From an uncultured Oscillospiraceae bacterium (GTDB lineage Bacteria; Bacillota; Clostridia; Oscillospirales; Oscillospiraceae): a DNA stretch of 64,000 nucleotides. A model generated the notes under the pieces. It made no database searches and was not told the origin of the DNA. It saw only the letters and a list, made by a program, of their open reading frames with translations. A program made the translations under genes and the position numbers. Below, piece after piece: positions 35,215 to 43,711 of this stretch. Where the stretch lies: positions 22,965 through 86,964 of the forward strand of contig CATKZP010000013.1 in the NCBI GenBank assembly GCA_949841355.1, written 5' to 3'. Numbering within the stretch: position 1 is the stretch's first letter; every line of letters starts with the position of its first letter.

Positions 35215-36213
35215 ATGGGCGATTTAAAGGTACGCCGCGGCCCCGCCATCGCGGCGCTGGGGGGCGGCCACGGGCTGTCCGCCATTCTGCGGGGCCTGAA
35301 GCTGTATACCGACAATTTGACCGCCATCGTCACCGTGGCCGACGACGGCGGCGGCTCGGGGGTGCTGCGGGAGGATCTGGGCATGCCCCCGCCCGGCGAC
35401 ATCCGCAGCTGCATGGAGGCCCTGGCCGACACCGAATCGCTGATGCAGCAGCTGCTGGCCTACCGCTTCCCCGACGGGCGCCTGGCGGGGCAGGCCTTCG
35501 GCAATCTGCTGCTGGCGGCCCTGGACGGCATCTCCGACTCCTTCGACCAGGCGGTGGCCCGGATGAGCCAGGTGCTGGCCATCACCGGGCGCATACTGCC
35601 CGTGACCAACGCCAACGTCCAGCTGGAGGCCATCTTCGACAACGGCTCCAGCGTGCGGGGGGAGTCCAAGATCTTCGCCGCCAAAAAGGAGCAGAACTGC
35701 CGCATCCATCACGTGCGCCTGCTGCCCGGCCACGCCCCCGCCCTGCCCGCCGCGCTGGACGCCATCCGGGAGGCGGAGGTGATCCTGCTGGGGCCGGGGA
35801 GCCTTTACACCAGCGTCATCCCCAACCTGCTGGTGGACGGCGTGGCCGAGGCCATCATGGACAGCCCGGCGCTGAAAATCTACGTCTGCAATATCATGAC
35901 CCAGGACGGCGAGACCGAGGGCATGACCGCCCAGGACCATCTGGCCGCCCTGCTGGAGCACGGGGGGCCGGGGCTGGTGGACCTGTGCCTCTGCAACTCC
36001 GACCCGGTGGGGCCGGAGCTGCTGGCGCGCTACTCCGCCGAGGACGCCGAACCCATGGTGGTGAACCGCCGGGAGGTGGAGCTGCTGGGGGCCGAGGTGG
36101 TGTTCCGCCCCCTGATGGACATGGAGTGCGGCTACGCCCGCCACTCGGGGGTGAAGGTGGCCCGGGCGGTGGTGGAGCTCTACCAGCAGCGGGCGGACAC
36201 CAAGATTTTTTGA
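35215..36213 (+). CDS. yvcK: gluconeogenesis factor YvcK (CofD-like)
   Basis: A 332-residue protein of the YvcK/CofD family, needed in Bacillus for growth on gluconeogenic carbon sources and for proper cell wall synthesis; it binds UDP-sugars. Signatures are ALGGGHGLSAILRGL at the N terminus, TVADDGGGSG, MPPPGDIR and LLGPGSLYTSVIPNLL. It sits between rapZ and whiA, the standard order. Confidence 0.94.
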   Translation: MGDLKVRRGPAIAALGGGHGLSAILRGLKLYTDNLTAIVTVADDGGGSGVLREDLGMPPPGDIRSCMEALADTESLMQQLLAYRFPDGRLAGQAFGNLLLAALDGISDSFDQAVARMSQVLAITGRILPVTNANVQLEAIFDNGSSVRGESKIFAAKKEQNCRIHHVRLLPGHAPALPAALDAIREAEVILLGPGSLYTSVIPNLLVDGVAEAIMDSPALKIYVCNIMTQDGETEGMTAQDHLAALLEHGGPGLVDLCLCNSDPVGPELLARYSAEDAEPMVVNRREVELLGAEVVFRPLMDMECGYARHSGVKVARAVVELYQQRADTKIF

Positions 36214-36235
36214 TTTGCAAAAGGAGTGAGACGCC

Positions 36236-37147
36236 GTGGCTTTTTCCGCCGAGGTGAAGGGGGAGCTTTGCCGCCCCCACATCAGCCGCCGCTGCTGCGC
36301 CCAGGCGGAGGCCTACGGCGCGCTGCTCTTCTGCGGGGCTTTCCACCCCCGCCAGGCCCGGATCGTCACCGAGTGCCCCGCGCTGAAGGAGCGCCTGCCC
36401 GTGCTGTTCAAAAAGGCGTTCAAGCTGTCCTTCGACCAGCTCCCCGAGCCCGGCGAGGGCAAGGGCGCCTTCCTCATCGAGGACCCGGCCAAGCTCCGCG
36501 CCGTCTTTGACGCCTTCGACCTGGATCAGGACGCCTCGGTGTCCCTGCACATCAACCTGGCCCTGCTGGAGGAGGAGCACTGCCGCGCCGCCTTTCTCCG
36601 GGGGGCGTTTCTGGCGGGGGGCTCGGTGACGGACCCCATGAAGGGCTATCATCTGGAGCTGGCCACCTCCCACTACCACGTGGGCCGGGAGCTGCCCGCC
36701 CTGCTGCGGGAGGCGGGCTTCGAGCCTAAGGAGACCCAGCGCAAGGGAAGCCGGGTGGTGTACTTCAAGCAGTCCCACCACATCGAGGACTTTCTGACCT
36801 ACCTGGGCGCGCCGGTGGCCGCCATGGCGGTGATGAACGCCAAGCTGGAGCGGGACCTTCAGGGCCGGGTGAACCGCCAGGTGAACTGTGACAGCGCCAA
36901 CCTGGACAAGACGGTGGCCGCCGCCCGGGAGCAGCTGGCCGCCATCCAGCGCCTGCGGGAGCTGGGGCGGCTGGATTCCCTGCCGGACAAGCTCCAGGAG
37001 GCGGCGCGGCTGAGAATGGACCATCCCGAGCTGAATCTGGCTCAGCTGGGGGCGCTGTGCGACCCGGCCGTGAGCAAGTCGGCGCTGAACCACCGGATGC
37101 GGAAATTGTCAGAATTGGCGGAGGGGCTGGGCCATGAAGCGGTATGA
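36236..37147 (+). CDS. whiA: DNA-binding protein WhiA
   Basis: WhiA couples cell division and, in actinomycetes, sporulation; in Firmicutes its role is less clear. The 303-residue protein has a LAGLIDADG-like middle part (FLRGAFLAGGSVTDP, then YHLELATSHY) and a C-terminal helix-turn-helix (LAQLGALCDPAVSKSALNHRMRKL). It starts with GTG at 36236, with AAGGAG upstream. The end overlaps the next gene by 14 bases. Confidence 0.95.
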   Translation: MAFSAEVKGELCRPHISRRCCAQAEAYGALLFCGAFHPRQARIVTECPALKERLPVLFKKAFKLSFDQLPEPGEGKGAFLIEDPAKLRAVFDAFDLDQDASVSLHINLALLEEEHCRAAFLRGAFLAGGSVTDPMKGYHLELATSHYHVGRELPALLREAGFEPKETQRKGSRVVYFKQSHHIEDFLTYLGAPVAAMAVMNAKLERDLQGRVNRQVNCDSANLDKTVAAAREQLAAIQRLRELGRLDSLPDKLQEAARLRMDHPELNLAQLGALCDPAVSKSALNHRMRKLSELAEGLGHEAV

Positions 37148-37688
37148 GTTCCACAGCGCCCTGCCGCCGGAGGAGCTGAAAAAGCGGCTGGCCTGGGAGG
37201 TGGCCGTGGAGAACGAGCAGTATAAAAAGCGGTTTAAGATTGTCCTGCGCTGGAAGGGGGAGTATGCGTTCACCTTCCGCACGGTGGATTATGCCAGCGG
37301 TTCCGGGGCATACCGCTCGGCAAATGCAGAGCGCCGGGGTGTTTCGCTGAATGCTGGACTTGGGGAGTCCTGGAACGCGGCCTTTTCCCCCGTGTTCTGC
37401 GGACGGATTCTCCCGAATGGGGATGGCAGTGTGATCTCCGGCTATTTCCGGCAGCCACTGTGGGGCTGGGCCGTGTTCGTCGGCGGTGTATACGGCCTGG
37501 GCTTTATCTCCTGCGCCATAGCGGGACAATACTGGATTTATGCCATTGCTGTGCTTCTGGGCCTCCCCATGTTTCGGGATTTCCTGTTTCCAGGTCGGAC
37601 TAGGGCTGCCGGGGAGCTCTGGGATGTGCTGGAATATGTACTGGCATTCATTGAGACAGAGCGGAAACAAGAGATAGACAAGGAGTGA
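37134..37688 (+). CDS. hypothetical membrane protein between whiA and dnaE
   Basis: A 184-residue protein with a soluble N-terminal part (MKRYEFHSALPPEELKKRL), a two-helix membrane segment (about 113-145) and a short C-terminal tail. I do not recognise the family. The overlap with whiA and the 5-base distance to the dnaE start indicate cotranscription. The base composition of the second half is less GC-rich than the neighbours, so it may be a recent or fast-evolving gene. Confidence 0.7.
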   Translation: MKRYEFHSALPPEELKKRLAWEVAVENEQYKKRFKIVLRWKGEYAFTFRTVDYASGSGAYRSANAERRGVSLNAGLGESWNAAFSPVFCGRILPNGDGSVISGYFRQPLWGWAVFVGGVYGLGFISCAIAGQYWIYAIAVLLGLPMFRDFLFPGRTRAAGELWDVLEYVLAFIETERKQEIDKE

Positions 37689-37693
37689 CCACC

Positions 37694-40600
37694 ATGGCCT
37701 TTGCCCATCTACATTTACATACGGAATACTCCCTTCTGGACGGCGCGTGCCGCATCGAGCAGCTGGTCCAGCGGGTGAAGGCCCTGGGCCAGACCGCCGT
37801 GGCCATCACCGACCACGGGGTGATGTACGGCGTCATCGACTTCTACCGGGCCTGCAAGGCCGCGGGAATCAAGCCCGTTATCGGCTGCGAGGTCTACGTG
37901 GCCCCCCGCACCCGGTTCGACCGGGTGCACGAGCTGGACGCCTCCGCCCGGCACCTGGTGCTGCTGTGCCGCAGCGAGCAGGGCTACCGCAATCTCAGCT
38001 ACATGGTGTCCATGGCCTTCACCAAGGGGTTCTACATCAAGCCCCGCATCGACATGGACCTGCTGCGGGAGCACCACGAGGGACTCATCGCCCTGTCTGC
38101 CTGCCTGGGCGGGGAGATTCCCCGGCGGCTGCGCGGCGGCGACTACGAGGGGGCCAAGGCCCACGCCCTGGAGATGCGGGATTTATTCGGGCCGGACGGC
38201 TACTACCTGGAACTTCAGGACCACAAGATTGCCGAGCAGCAGGTGGTGAACGCCGGCCTTCTGCGCCTGAGCCGGGAGACCGGCATCCCGCTGGCGGCCA
38301 CCAACGACTGCCACTACCTCACCCGGGAGGACGCCGCCATGCAGGACGTGCTCATGTGCGTCCAGACGGGCAAGCTGGTGGAGGACGCCGAGCGGATGCG
38401 CTTCGAGACCCAGGAGTTCTACGTAAAGAGCGAGGAGGAAATGCGCGCGCTCTTCCCCAACTGCCCCGAGGCCATCGACAATACCCAGAAAATTGTGGAC
38501 GCCTGCAATGTGGAGTTTGAGTTCGGCAGATACCACCTGCCCGAGTTCAAGCTGCCCCAGGGGGAGACCGACGGAAACGCCTATTTTGAGGCGCTGTGCT
38601 GGCAGGGCTTCGCCCAGCGCTACCCCTCCGGCGGGGAGGAGCTGAAGGACCGGCTGCGCATGGAGATGGGGGTCATCCGGCAGATGGGGTTTGTGGACTA
38701 CTTCCTCATCGTGTCCGACTTCATCGGCTACGCCAAGGAAAACGGCATCCCGGTGGGGCCGGGGCGGGGCTCCGGGGCGGGCTCCATGGTGGCCTACTGT
38801 CTGAGGATTACAGATGTAGACCCCATCAAATACGGCCTCATCTTCGAGCGGTTTTTGAACCCCGAGCGGGTGACCATGCCCGATATCGACATCGACTTCT
38901 GCATCCGCCGGCGGCAGGAGGTCATCGACTACGTCTCCCGCAAGTACGGCGAGGACCATGTGGTGCAGATCGTCACCTTCGGCACCATGAAGGCCAAGGC
39001 CGCCATCCGGGACGTGGGGCGGGTGCTCAACTTCCCCTACGCCGAGGTGGACAATATCGCCAAGCAGGTGCCCTTCGACATCAAAATGACCCTGGACAAG
39101 GCCATGGTGCTGTCCAAGGGGCTGCGGGATCTGTACGACGGGGACGAGCGGGTGAAAGAGCTGGTGGACATGGCCCGGAAGATCGAGGGAATGCCCCGCA
39201 ACGCCTCCACCCACGCCGCCGGGGTGGTCATCACCAAGCTGCCCGTGTACGAGTACGTCCCCCTGGCCACCAACGACGGCCAACCGGTGACCCAGTACAC
39301 CATGACCACCATCGAGGAGCTGGGCCTGTTAAAGATGGACTTTCTGGGCCTGCGCAACCTGACGGTGCTGGACGACGCGGTGAGAATGGTGCAGAAGGAG
39401 ATCCCCGGCTTCAAGCTGGAGGACATCCCCGACGACGATATGCCCGTCTACCAGATGCTGTCCGACGGCAAGACCTCCGGCGTGTTCCAGATGGAGTCGG
39501 CGGGGATGACGGGGGTGTGCGTGGGCCTCAAGCCCAAGAGCATTGAGGACATCTGCGCCATCATCGCCCTGTACCGCCCCGGACCCATGGACTCCATCCC
39601 CCGGTTCCTGGCCTGCGCCCAGGACCCGTCCAAGGTCACCTACAAGCATCCGGCGCTGGAGCCCATCCTGGCCAACACCTACGGCTGCATCGTCTACCAG
39701 GAGCAGGTCATCGAGATCTTCCGCAAGCTGGCGGGCTACTCCCTGGGCCAGGCGGACATGGTGCGCCGGGCCATGAGCAAAAAAAAGGAGAAGGACGTCC
39801 AGCGCGAGCGGGGGACCTTCATCCACGGCGACCCGGACCGGGGCATCCCCGGCTGCCAGGCCAACGGCATCCCCGAGGCGGTGGCCCAGTCCATCTACGA
39901 CGAGATCAACGACTTCGCCCACTACGCGTTCAACAAGTCCCACTCCCTGGCCTACGCCATCGTGGCCTATCAGACGGCCTGGTTCAAATACCGCCACCCC
40001 CGGGAGTACATGGCCGCCCTGCTCACCTCGGTGCTGGACTCCCAGACCAAGGTGGCGGAGTATATCGCGGAGTGCCGGGAAAACGGCATCGCCCTGCTCC
40101 CCCCGGACATCAACGAGTCGGAGACGGCCTTCACCGTGTCGGGGGCCAACATCCGATTCGGCCTGGCGGCGCTGAAGGGGGTGGGCACGGGCTTCACCGC
40201 CGCGGTGCTGGCCGAGCGGGACAAGGCCGGCCCCTTCGCCTCCTTCCCCGAGTTCTGCGCCCGGATGTATGACTGCGACCTGAACAAGCGGGTGCTGGAC
40301 AGCCTGATCCGCTCGGGCTGCTTCGACAGCATGGGCTGCCGCCGCTCCCAGCTGATGCGGGTGTACGAGCAGGTGGTGGACTCCATCGCCCGGGACCGGC
40401 GCAAGAATCTGGAGGGCCAGTTCGACCTGTTCGGCGGGGGCGGCGAGGGGACGGCCGTGCCCACCGTCATCCTGCCCGACATCCCGGAGTTCTCCCCGGC
40501 GGAGCTGATGGCCATGGAGAAGGAGACCACGGGGCTCTACCTCTCCGGCCACCCCATGGACGAGTACCGCCGCCAGGCCCAGAAGTACGGCGCGGCCCCC

Positions 40601-41137
40601 ATCGCCGCGGTGATGGCCGCGGAGGAGGACGGCCCCTCCCGCTATGGCGACGGGGTCCAGGTCACGCTGGCGGGGGTGGTGGCGTCGGTGCGCACCAAGA
40701 CCACCAAAAACAACTCCCTCATGGCCTACGTGGTGCTGGAGGACGCCACCGGCTCCATCGAGCTGCTATGCTTCTCCCGCACGCTGACGGAGAGCGGGGC
40801 CTACCTCAAGGCCAACCTCCCCGTGGTGGTGATGGGCCGGGTGTCCGTCCGGGACGAAAAGGCCCCGCAGCTGATGGTGGACCGGGTGGTCCCCCTGGGG
40901 GACGCCCCCCGGCCGGCGGCGGGCCGGCAGGTGCTGTGGATCAAGCTGCCCGACGGCGGCGAGAGCTTCGCGTGGCTGAAAAAGCTGCTGAACATGTTCC
41001 CCGGGGAGAACCCCGCCGTGGTCTACCTGGCGGACAGCCGGAAAAAGCTCCAGACCCAGTGCCTGCTCCACGACGCGCTGCTCTCCGAGCTGCGGGAGGT
41101 CCTGGGGGAGGAAAACGTGGTGCTGAAGGCAAAATGA
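37694..41137 (+). CDS. dnaE: DNA polymerase III alpha subunit
   Basis: A 1147-residue C-family DNA polymerase. It has an N-terminal PHP domain (HLHLHTEYS, ITDHGVMYG) and the polymerase core with GRGSGAGSM and PDIDIDFC (two catalytic Asp). The finger and beta-binding regions follow, then an OB-fold domain (GVVASVRTKTTKNN) at the C terminus. There is no inserted exonuclease domain, so this is DnaE, not PolC. The ATG at 37694 has AAGGAG upstream; an in-frame GTG at 37685 overlaps that site. Confidence 0.96.
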   Translation: MAFAHLHLHTEYSLLDGACRIEQLVQRVKALGQTAVAITDHGVMYGVIDFYRACKAAGIKPVIGCEVYVAPRTRFDRVHELDASARHLVLLCRSEQGYRNLSYMVSMAFTKGFYIKPRIDMDLLREHHEGLIALSACLGGEIPRRLRGGDYEGAKAHALEMRDLFGPDGYYLELQDHKIAEQQVVNAGLLRLSRETGIPLAATNDCHYLTREDAAMQDVLMCVQTGKLVEDAERMRFETQEFYVKSEEEMRALFPNCPEAIDNTQKIVDACNVEFEFGRYHLPEFKLPQGETDGNAYFEALCWQGFAQRYPSGGEELKDRLRMEMGVIRQMGFVDYFLIVSDFIGYAKENGIPVGPGRGSGAGSMVAYCLRITDVDPIKYGLIFERFLNPERVTMPDIDIDFCIRRRQEVIDYVSRKYGEDHVVQIVTFGTMKAKAAIRDVGRVLNFPYAEVDNIAKQVPFDIKMTLDKAMVLSKGLRDLYDGDERVKELVDMARKIEGMPRNASTHAAGVVITKLPVYEYVPLATNDGQPVTQYTMTTIEELGLLKMDFLGLRNLTVLDDAVRMVQKEIPGFKLEDIPDDDMPVYQMLSDGKTSGVFQMESAGMTGVCVGLKPKSIEDICAIIALYRPGPMDSIPRFLACAQDPSKVTYKHPALEPILANTYGCIVYQEQVIEIFRKLAGYSLGQADMVRRAMSKKKEKDVQRERGTFIHGDPDRGIPGCQANGIPEAVAQSIYDEINDFAHYAFNKSHSLAYAIVAYQTAWFKYRHPREYMAALLTSVLDSQTKVAEYIAECRENGIALLPPDINESETAFTVSGANIRFGLAALKGVGTGFTAAVLAERDKAGPFASFPEFCARMYDCDLNKRVLDSLIRSGCFDSMGCRRSQLMRVYEQVVDSIARDRRKNLEGQFDLFGGGGEGTAVPTVILPDIPEFSPAELMAMEKETTGLYLSGHPMDEYRRQAQKYGAAPIAAVMAAEEDGPSRYGDGVQVTLAGVVASVRTKTTKNNSLMAYVVLEDATGSIELLCFSRTLTESGAYLKANLPVVVMGRVSVRDEKAPQLMVDRVVPLGDAPRPAAGRQVLWIKLPDGGESFAWLKKLLNMFPGENPAVVYLADSRKKLQTQCLLHDALLSELREVLGEENVVLKAK

Positions 41138-41161
41138 CCGGAACCTGTCCAAGGAGATATT

Positions 41162-42715
41162 ATGCAGAAGAGAAGAGTGCAAAGCAAAATCGGCAAGCTG
41201 CTGTTCCACCGCATGGGCATCGTGGCGGTGCTCATCATCGCCCAGATGGCCCTGTACGTCGCGGGGCTGGTGGTCCTGCGGGACAGCGCGTACTTCGACC
41301 GGGTGGAATGGCTGTTTCTGGTGCTGTCGGTGCTGGCCGCCATGTGGATCGTGGGCAGCCGGAGCAATCCCGGCTATAAAATCGGCTGGCTCATCATCGT
41401 GCTGGGGCTGATGCCCTTCGGGTCGCTGGCCTATCTGCTGCTGGGCGGCAACCACCTGTCCGCCTTCAACCAGCGCCGCCTGCGCGCCATGGAGCGCAAG
41501 ATCCGCAAAAACCTGGGGGGCGAGTGCGGCCGGTCCACCAGCCTAGGGGAGCTGATGGGGGAGGACTCCGCCCGCATGGCCCACTACCTGGAGCAGACCA
41601 CCCACTGCCCCGTCTACGGCAATACCCGCACCAAGTACTACCCCCTGGGCGACAACTGCTATGACGACATTCTGGAGGCCCTGGGGGGCGCGCAGCGCTA
41701 TATCTTCATCGAATACTTCATCATCGAGGAGGGCAAGCTGTGGAACTCGGTGCTGGACGTCCTGCGGGAAAAGGCCCGCGGCGGCGTGGAGGTCCGGGTG
41801 ATCTACGACGACATCGGCTCCATGGCCACCCTGCCCGGGGACTATCCCGCCCGGATGGAGGAGCTGGGCATCCACTGCCGGGTGTTCAACCGGTTTGTGC
41901 CGGTGGTGTCCCTGCGGCAGAACAACCGGGACCACCGCAAATATATGATCGTGGACGGCCGGGTGGCCTTCACCGGCGGCATCAATATGGCCGACGAGTA
42001 TATCAACGTCAAGCGCCGCTTCGGCCACTGGAAGGACTCCGCCATCCGGCTGGAGGGGGACGCGGTGTGGTCCATGACGGTGTCCTTCCTGGCCATGTGG
42101 GACTTCACCCACAGCGAGGAGGAGCACTTCACCCCCTTCCGTCCCCAGCCCGCCCGGGGCAGCGCCCCCGGCTATGTCCAGCCCTACCACGACTGCCCCT
42201 GGGACAACGAGGCGGTGGGCCAGTCGGTGTACCTCCACCTCATCTACCGGGCCAAGCGGTACGTGTATATCACCACCCCCTATCTGGTCATCGACTACTC
42301 GCTGACCATGGCCCTCACCAGCGCGGCCAAGTCGGGGGTGGACGTGCGCATCATCACCCCCCACATCCCGGACAAAAAGACGGTGTTCGAGATGACCCGC
42401 TCCTATTACGAGGAGCTGCTGGAGGCCGGGGTGCAGATCTTCGAGTACGAGCCCGGGTTCATCCACTCCAAAAACTTCGTGGTGGACGACCTGTGGGCCA
42501 CCGTGGGCACGGTCAACCTGGATTACCGCAGCATGTTCCTGCATTTTGAAAACGGCGTGCTGCTCTACGGAACCCCCTCCGTCCACGCCATCCGGGACGA
42601 CTTCCTGGACACGCAGACCAAGAGCCTGATGGTCACGCTGGAGGACTGCCGGTCCACCTCCGTGTTCCGCCGGACCCTTCGGGACCTGCTGCGCCTGTTC
42701 GCGCCGCTGCTGTGA
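41162..42715 (+). CDS. cls: cardiolipin synthase
   Basis: A 517-residue membrane phospholipase D-type enzyme that joins two phosphatidylglycerols to cardiolipin. Two N-terminal membrane helices (about 15-40 and 45-65, with a third near 85) are followed by two HKD motifs: HRKYMIVDGRVAFTGGIN and HSKNFVVDDLWATVGTVN. All catalytic His and Lys are present. It lies 24 bases after dnaE with AAGGAGA upstream and is followed by a terminator. Confidence 0.93.
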   Translation: MQKRRVQSKIGKLLFHRMGIVAVLIIAQMALYVAGLVVLRDSAYFDRVEWLFLVLSVLAAMWIVGSRSNPGYKIGWLIIVLGLMPFGSLAYLLLGGNHLSAFNQRRLRAMERKIRKNLGGECGRSTSLGELMGEDSARMAHYLEQTTHCPVYGNTRTKYYPLGDNCYDDILEALGGAQRYIFIEYFIIEEGKLWNSVLDVLREKARGGVEVRVIYDDIGSMATLPGDYPARMEELGIHCRVFNRFVPVVSLRQNNRDHRKYMIVDGRVAFTGGINMADEYINVKRRFGHWKDSAIRLEGDAVWSMTVSFLAMWDFTHSEEEHFTPFRPQPARGSAPGYVQPYHDCPWDNEAVGQSVYLHLIYRAKRYVYITTPYLVIDYSLTMALTSAAKSGVDVRIITPHIPDKKTVFEMTRSYYEELLEAGVQIFEYEPGFIHSKNFVVDDLWATVGTVNLDYRSMFLHFENGVLLYGTPSVHAIRDDFLDTQTKSLMVTLEDCRSTSVFRRTLRDLLRLFAPLL

Positions 42716-42731
42716 GGCGGCGTGTCAAAGC

Positions 42732-42769
42732 AAAAGGACTCCTCTGAACCGTCAGAGGAGTCCTTTTTT
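42732..42769. terminator. bidirectional terminator after cls
   Basis: AAAAGGACTCCTCTGA pairs perfectly with TCAGAGGAGTCCTTTT around ACCG, with TT following. It also serves the converging ECF gene. Confidence 0.92.
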
Positions 42770-42786
42770 CGCGGCGTTTCCCAGTC

Positions 42787-43368
42787 TCAGTCCGCCGCCC
42801 GGCCCAAATGGGCCGACTTCAGCGCCTTGTGCAGCGCCACCCCCAGGATGGGCGCGAAGATCACCGCCACAATGCCGTTAAAGAGGGAGGAGGGCAGCTT
42901 GCCCAGGGTGGCGATCCACGCCGCGTCCGGGCTGAGGCCCTTCACCAGCAGGCCGTTGTAGACAAAGCACTTCACCATGTAGATGGCGATATAGCTCACC
43001 GCGGCGGCGGCGCTGGCCACGGCCTCGTTGACGTAATTGCTCCTGCCCTTGAACACCTTGAAGAACACCGCCCCGGCCGCCAGGCCATACACGCCCTTGG
43101 TCACAAAGGTGATCGGGGCCTCCATGATGCGCAGGGGGTCGAACAGGTCGAAGATGGCCGAGCCCAGCCCCGCGGCCAGCGCCCCCCACCAGGGCCCCAG
43201 CAGCAGCCCGGACAGGGCGCACATCACGTTCCCCAGGTGGAAGCGGTTGGTGCCCAGGGGGGAGGGGATTTGGATGTCGGGGATCTTGGAGCCCACCGCC
43301 ACCAGCGCCGCCATCATGGCCACCATGCAGATCATCAGCACGGTTTTCCTGTTCTTGGATTGATTCAT
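42787..43368 (-). CDS. ECF transporter S component
   Basis: A 193-residue membrane protein with six probable helices, the substrate-binding subunit of an energy-coupling factor vitamin transporter. The N-terminal MMAALVAVGSKIPDIQIP and the FHLGNVMCALSGLLLGP block are typical. The vitamin is not shown by the sequence. The neighbouring gene across a tandem repeat is a MocR regulator of the kind that often controls vitamin B6 genes, so pyridoxine is a reasonable guess. The ATPase and T subunits are not in the window. A GGGGCC/GGCCCC hairpin (43394-43411) lies in the leader. Confidence 0.85.
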   Translation of the reverse strand: MNQSKNRKTVLMICMVAMMAALVAVGSKIPDIQIPSPLGTNRFHLGNVMCALSGLLLGPWWGALAAGLGSAIFDLFDPLRIMEAPITFVTKGVYGLAAGAVFFKVFKGRSNYVNEAVASAAAAVSYIAIYMVKCFVYNGLLVKGLSPDAAWIATLGKLPSSLFNGIVAVIFAPILGVALHKALKSAHLGRAAD

Positions 43369-43481
43369 TCCTTCCAGCTCCTTCCGGGGCCTTGACGGCC
43401 CCTGGTTCTGGTGTTATTATATGTAAAACTGACATGGTTTCCATGCCCAGTTTTCATCTTTTTTAGAGGGTCAGATAGGGC

Positions 43482-43653
43482 GCCGAAGGCGCCCGGGACA
43501 GTCGTTGGGCCGCAGGCCCAATGACGTCCCCATGGCCGAAGGCGCCCGGGACAGTCGTTGGGCCGCAGGCCCAATAACGTCCCCATGGCCGAAGGCGTCC
43601 GGGACAGTTGTTGGGCCGCAGGCCCAATAACGTCCCCATGGCCGAAGGCGTCC
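43482..43653. repeat. 53-bp tandem repeat, three copies plus a partial
   Basis: Units start at 43482, 43535 and 43588, with a partial fourth at 43641. The period is exactly 53 and the copies differ at only one to three positions. Each contains TTGGGCCGCAGGCCCAA, a 7-bp hairpin, flanked by GCCGAAGGCGCCCGGG and ACGTCCCCATG. It fills the space between the divergent ECF and MocR genes. It may be a variable-number repeat or a set of regulator binding sites. Confidence 0.9.
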
Positions 43654-43711
43654 TGTGACACCCCATAACCGAACCCCCCCTATGCCCGCATTGCAAAGGA
43701 GGCCGACGCCC

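Noticed and set aside
43482..43653. Possible CRISPR array
   Set aside because: The 53-bp units are contiguous tandem copies with no unique spacers, and no cas genes are nearby.
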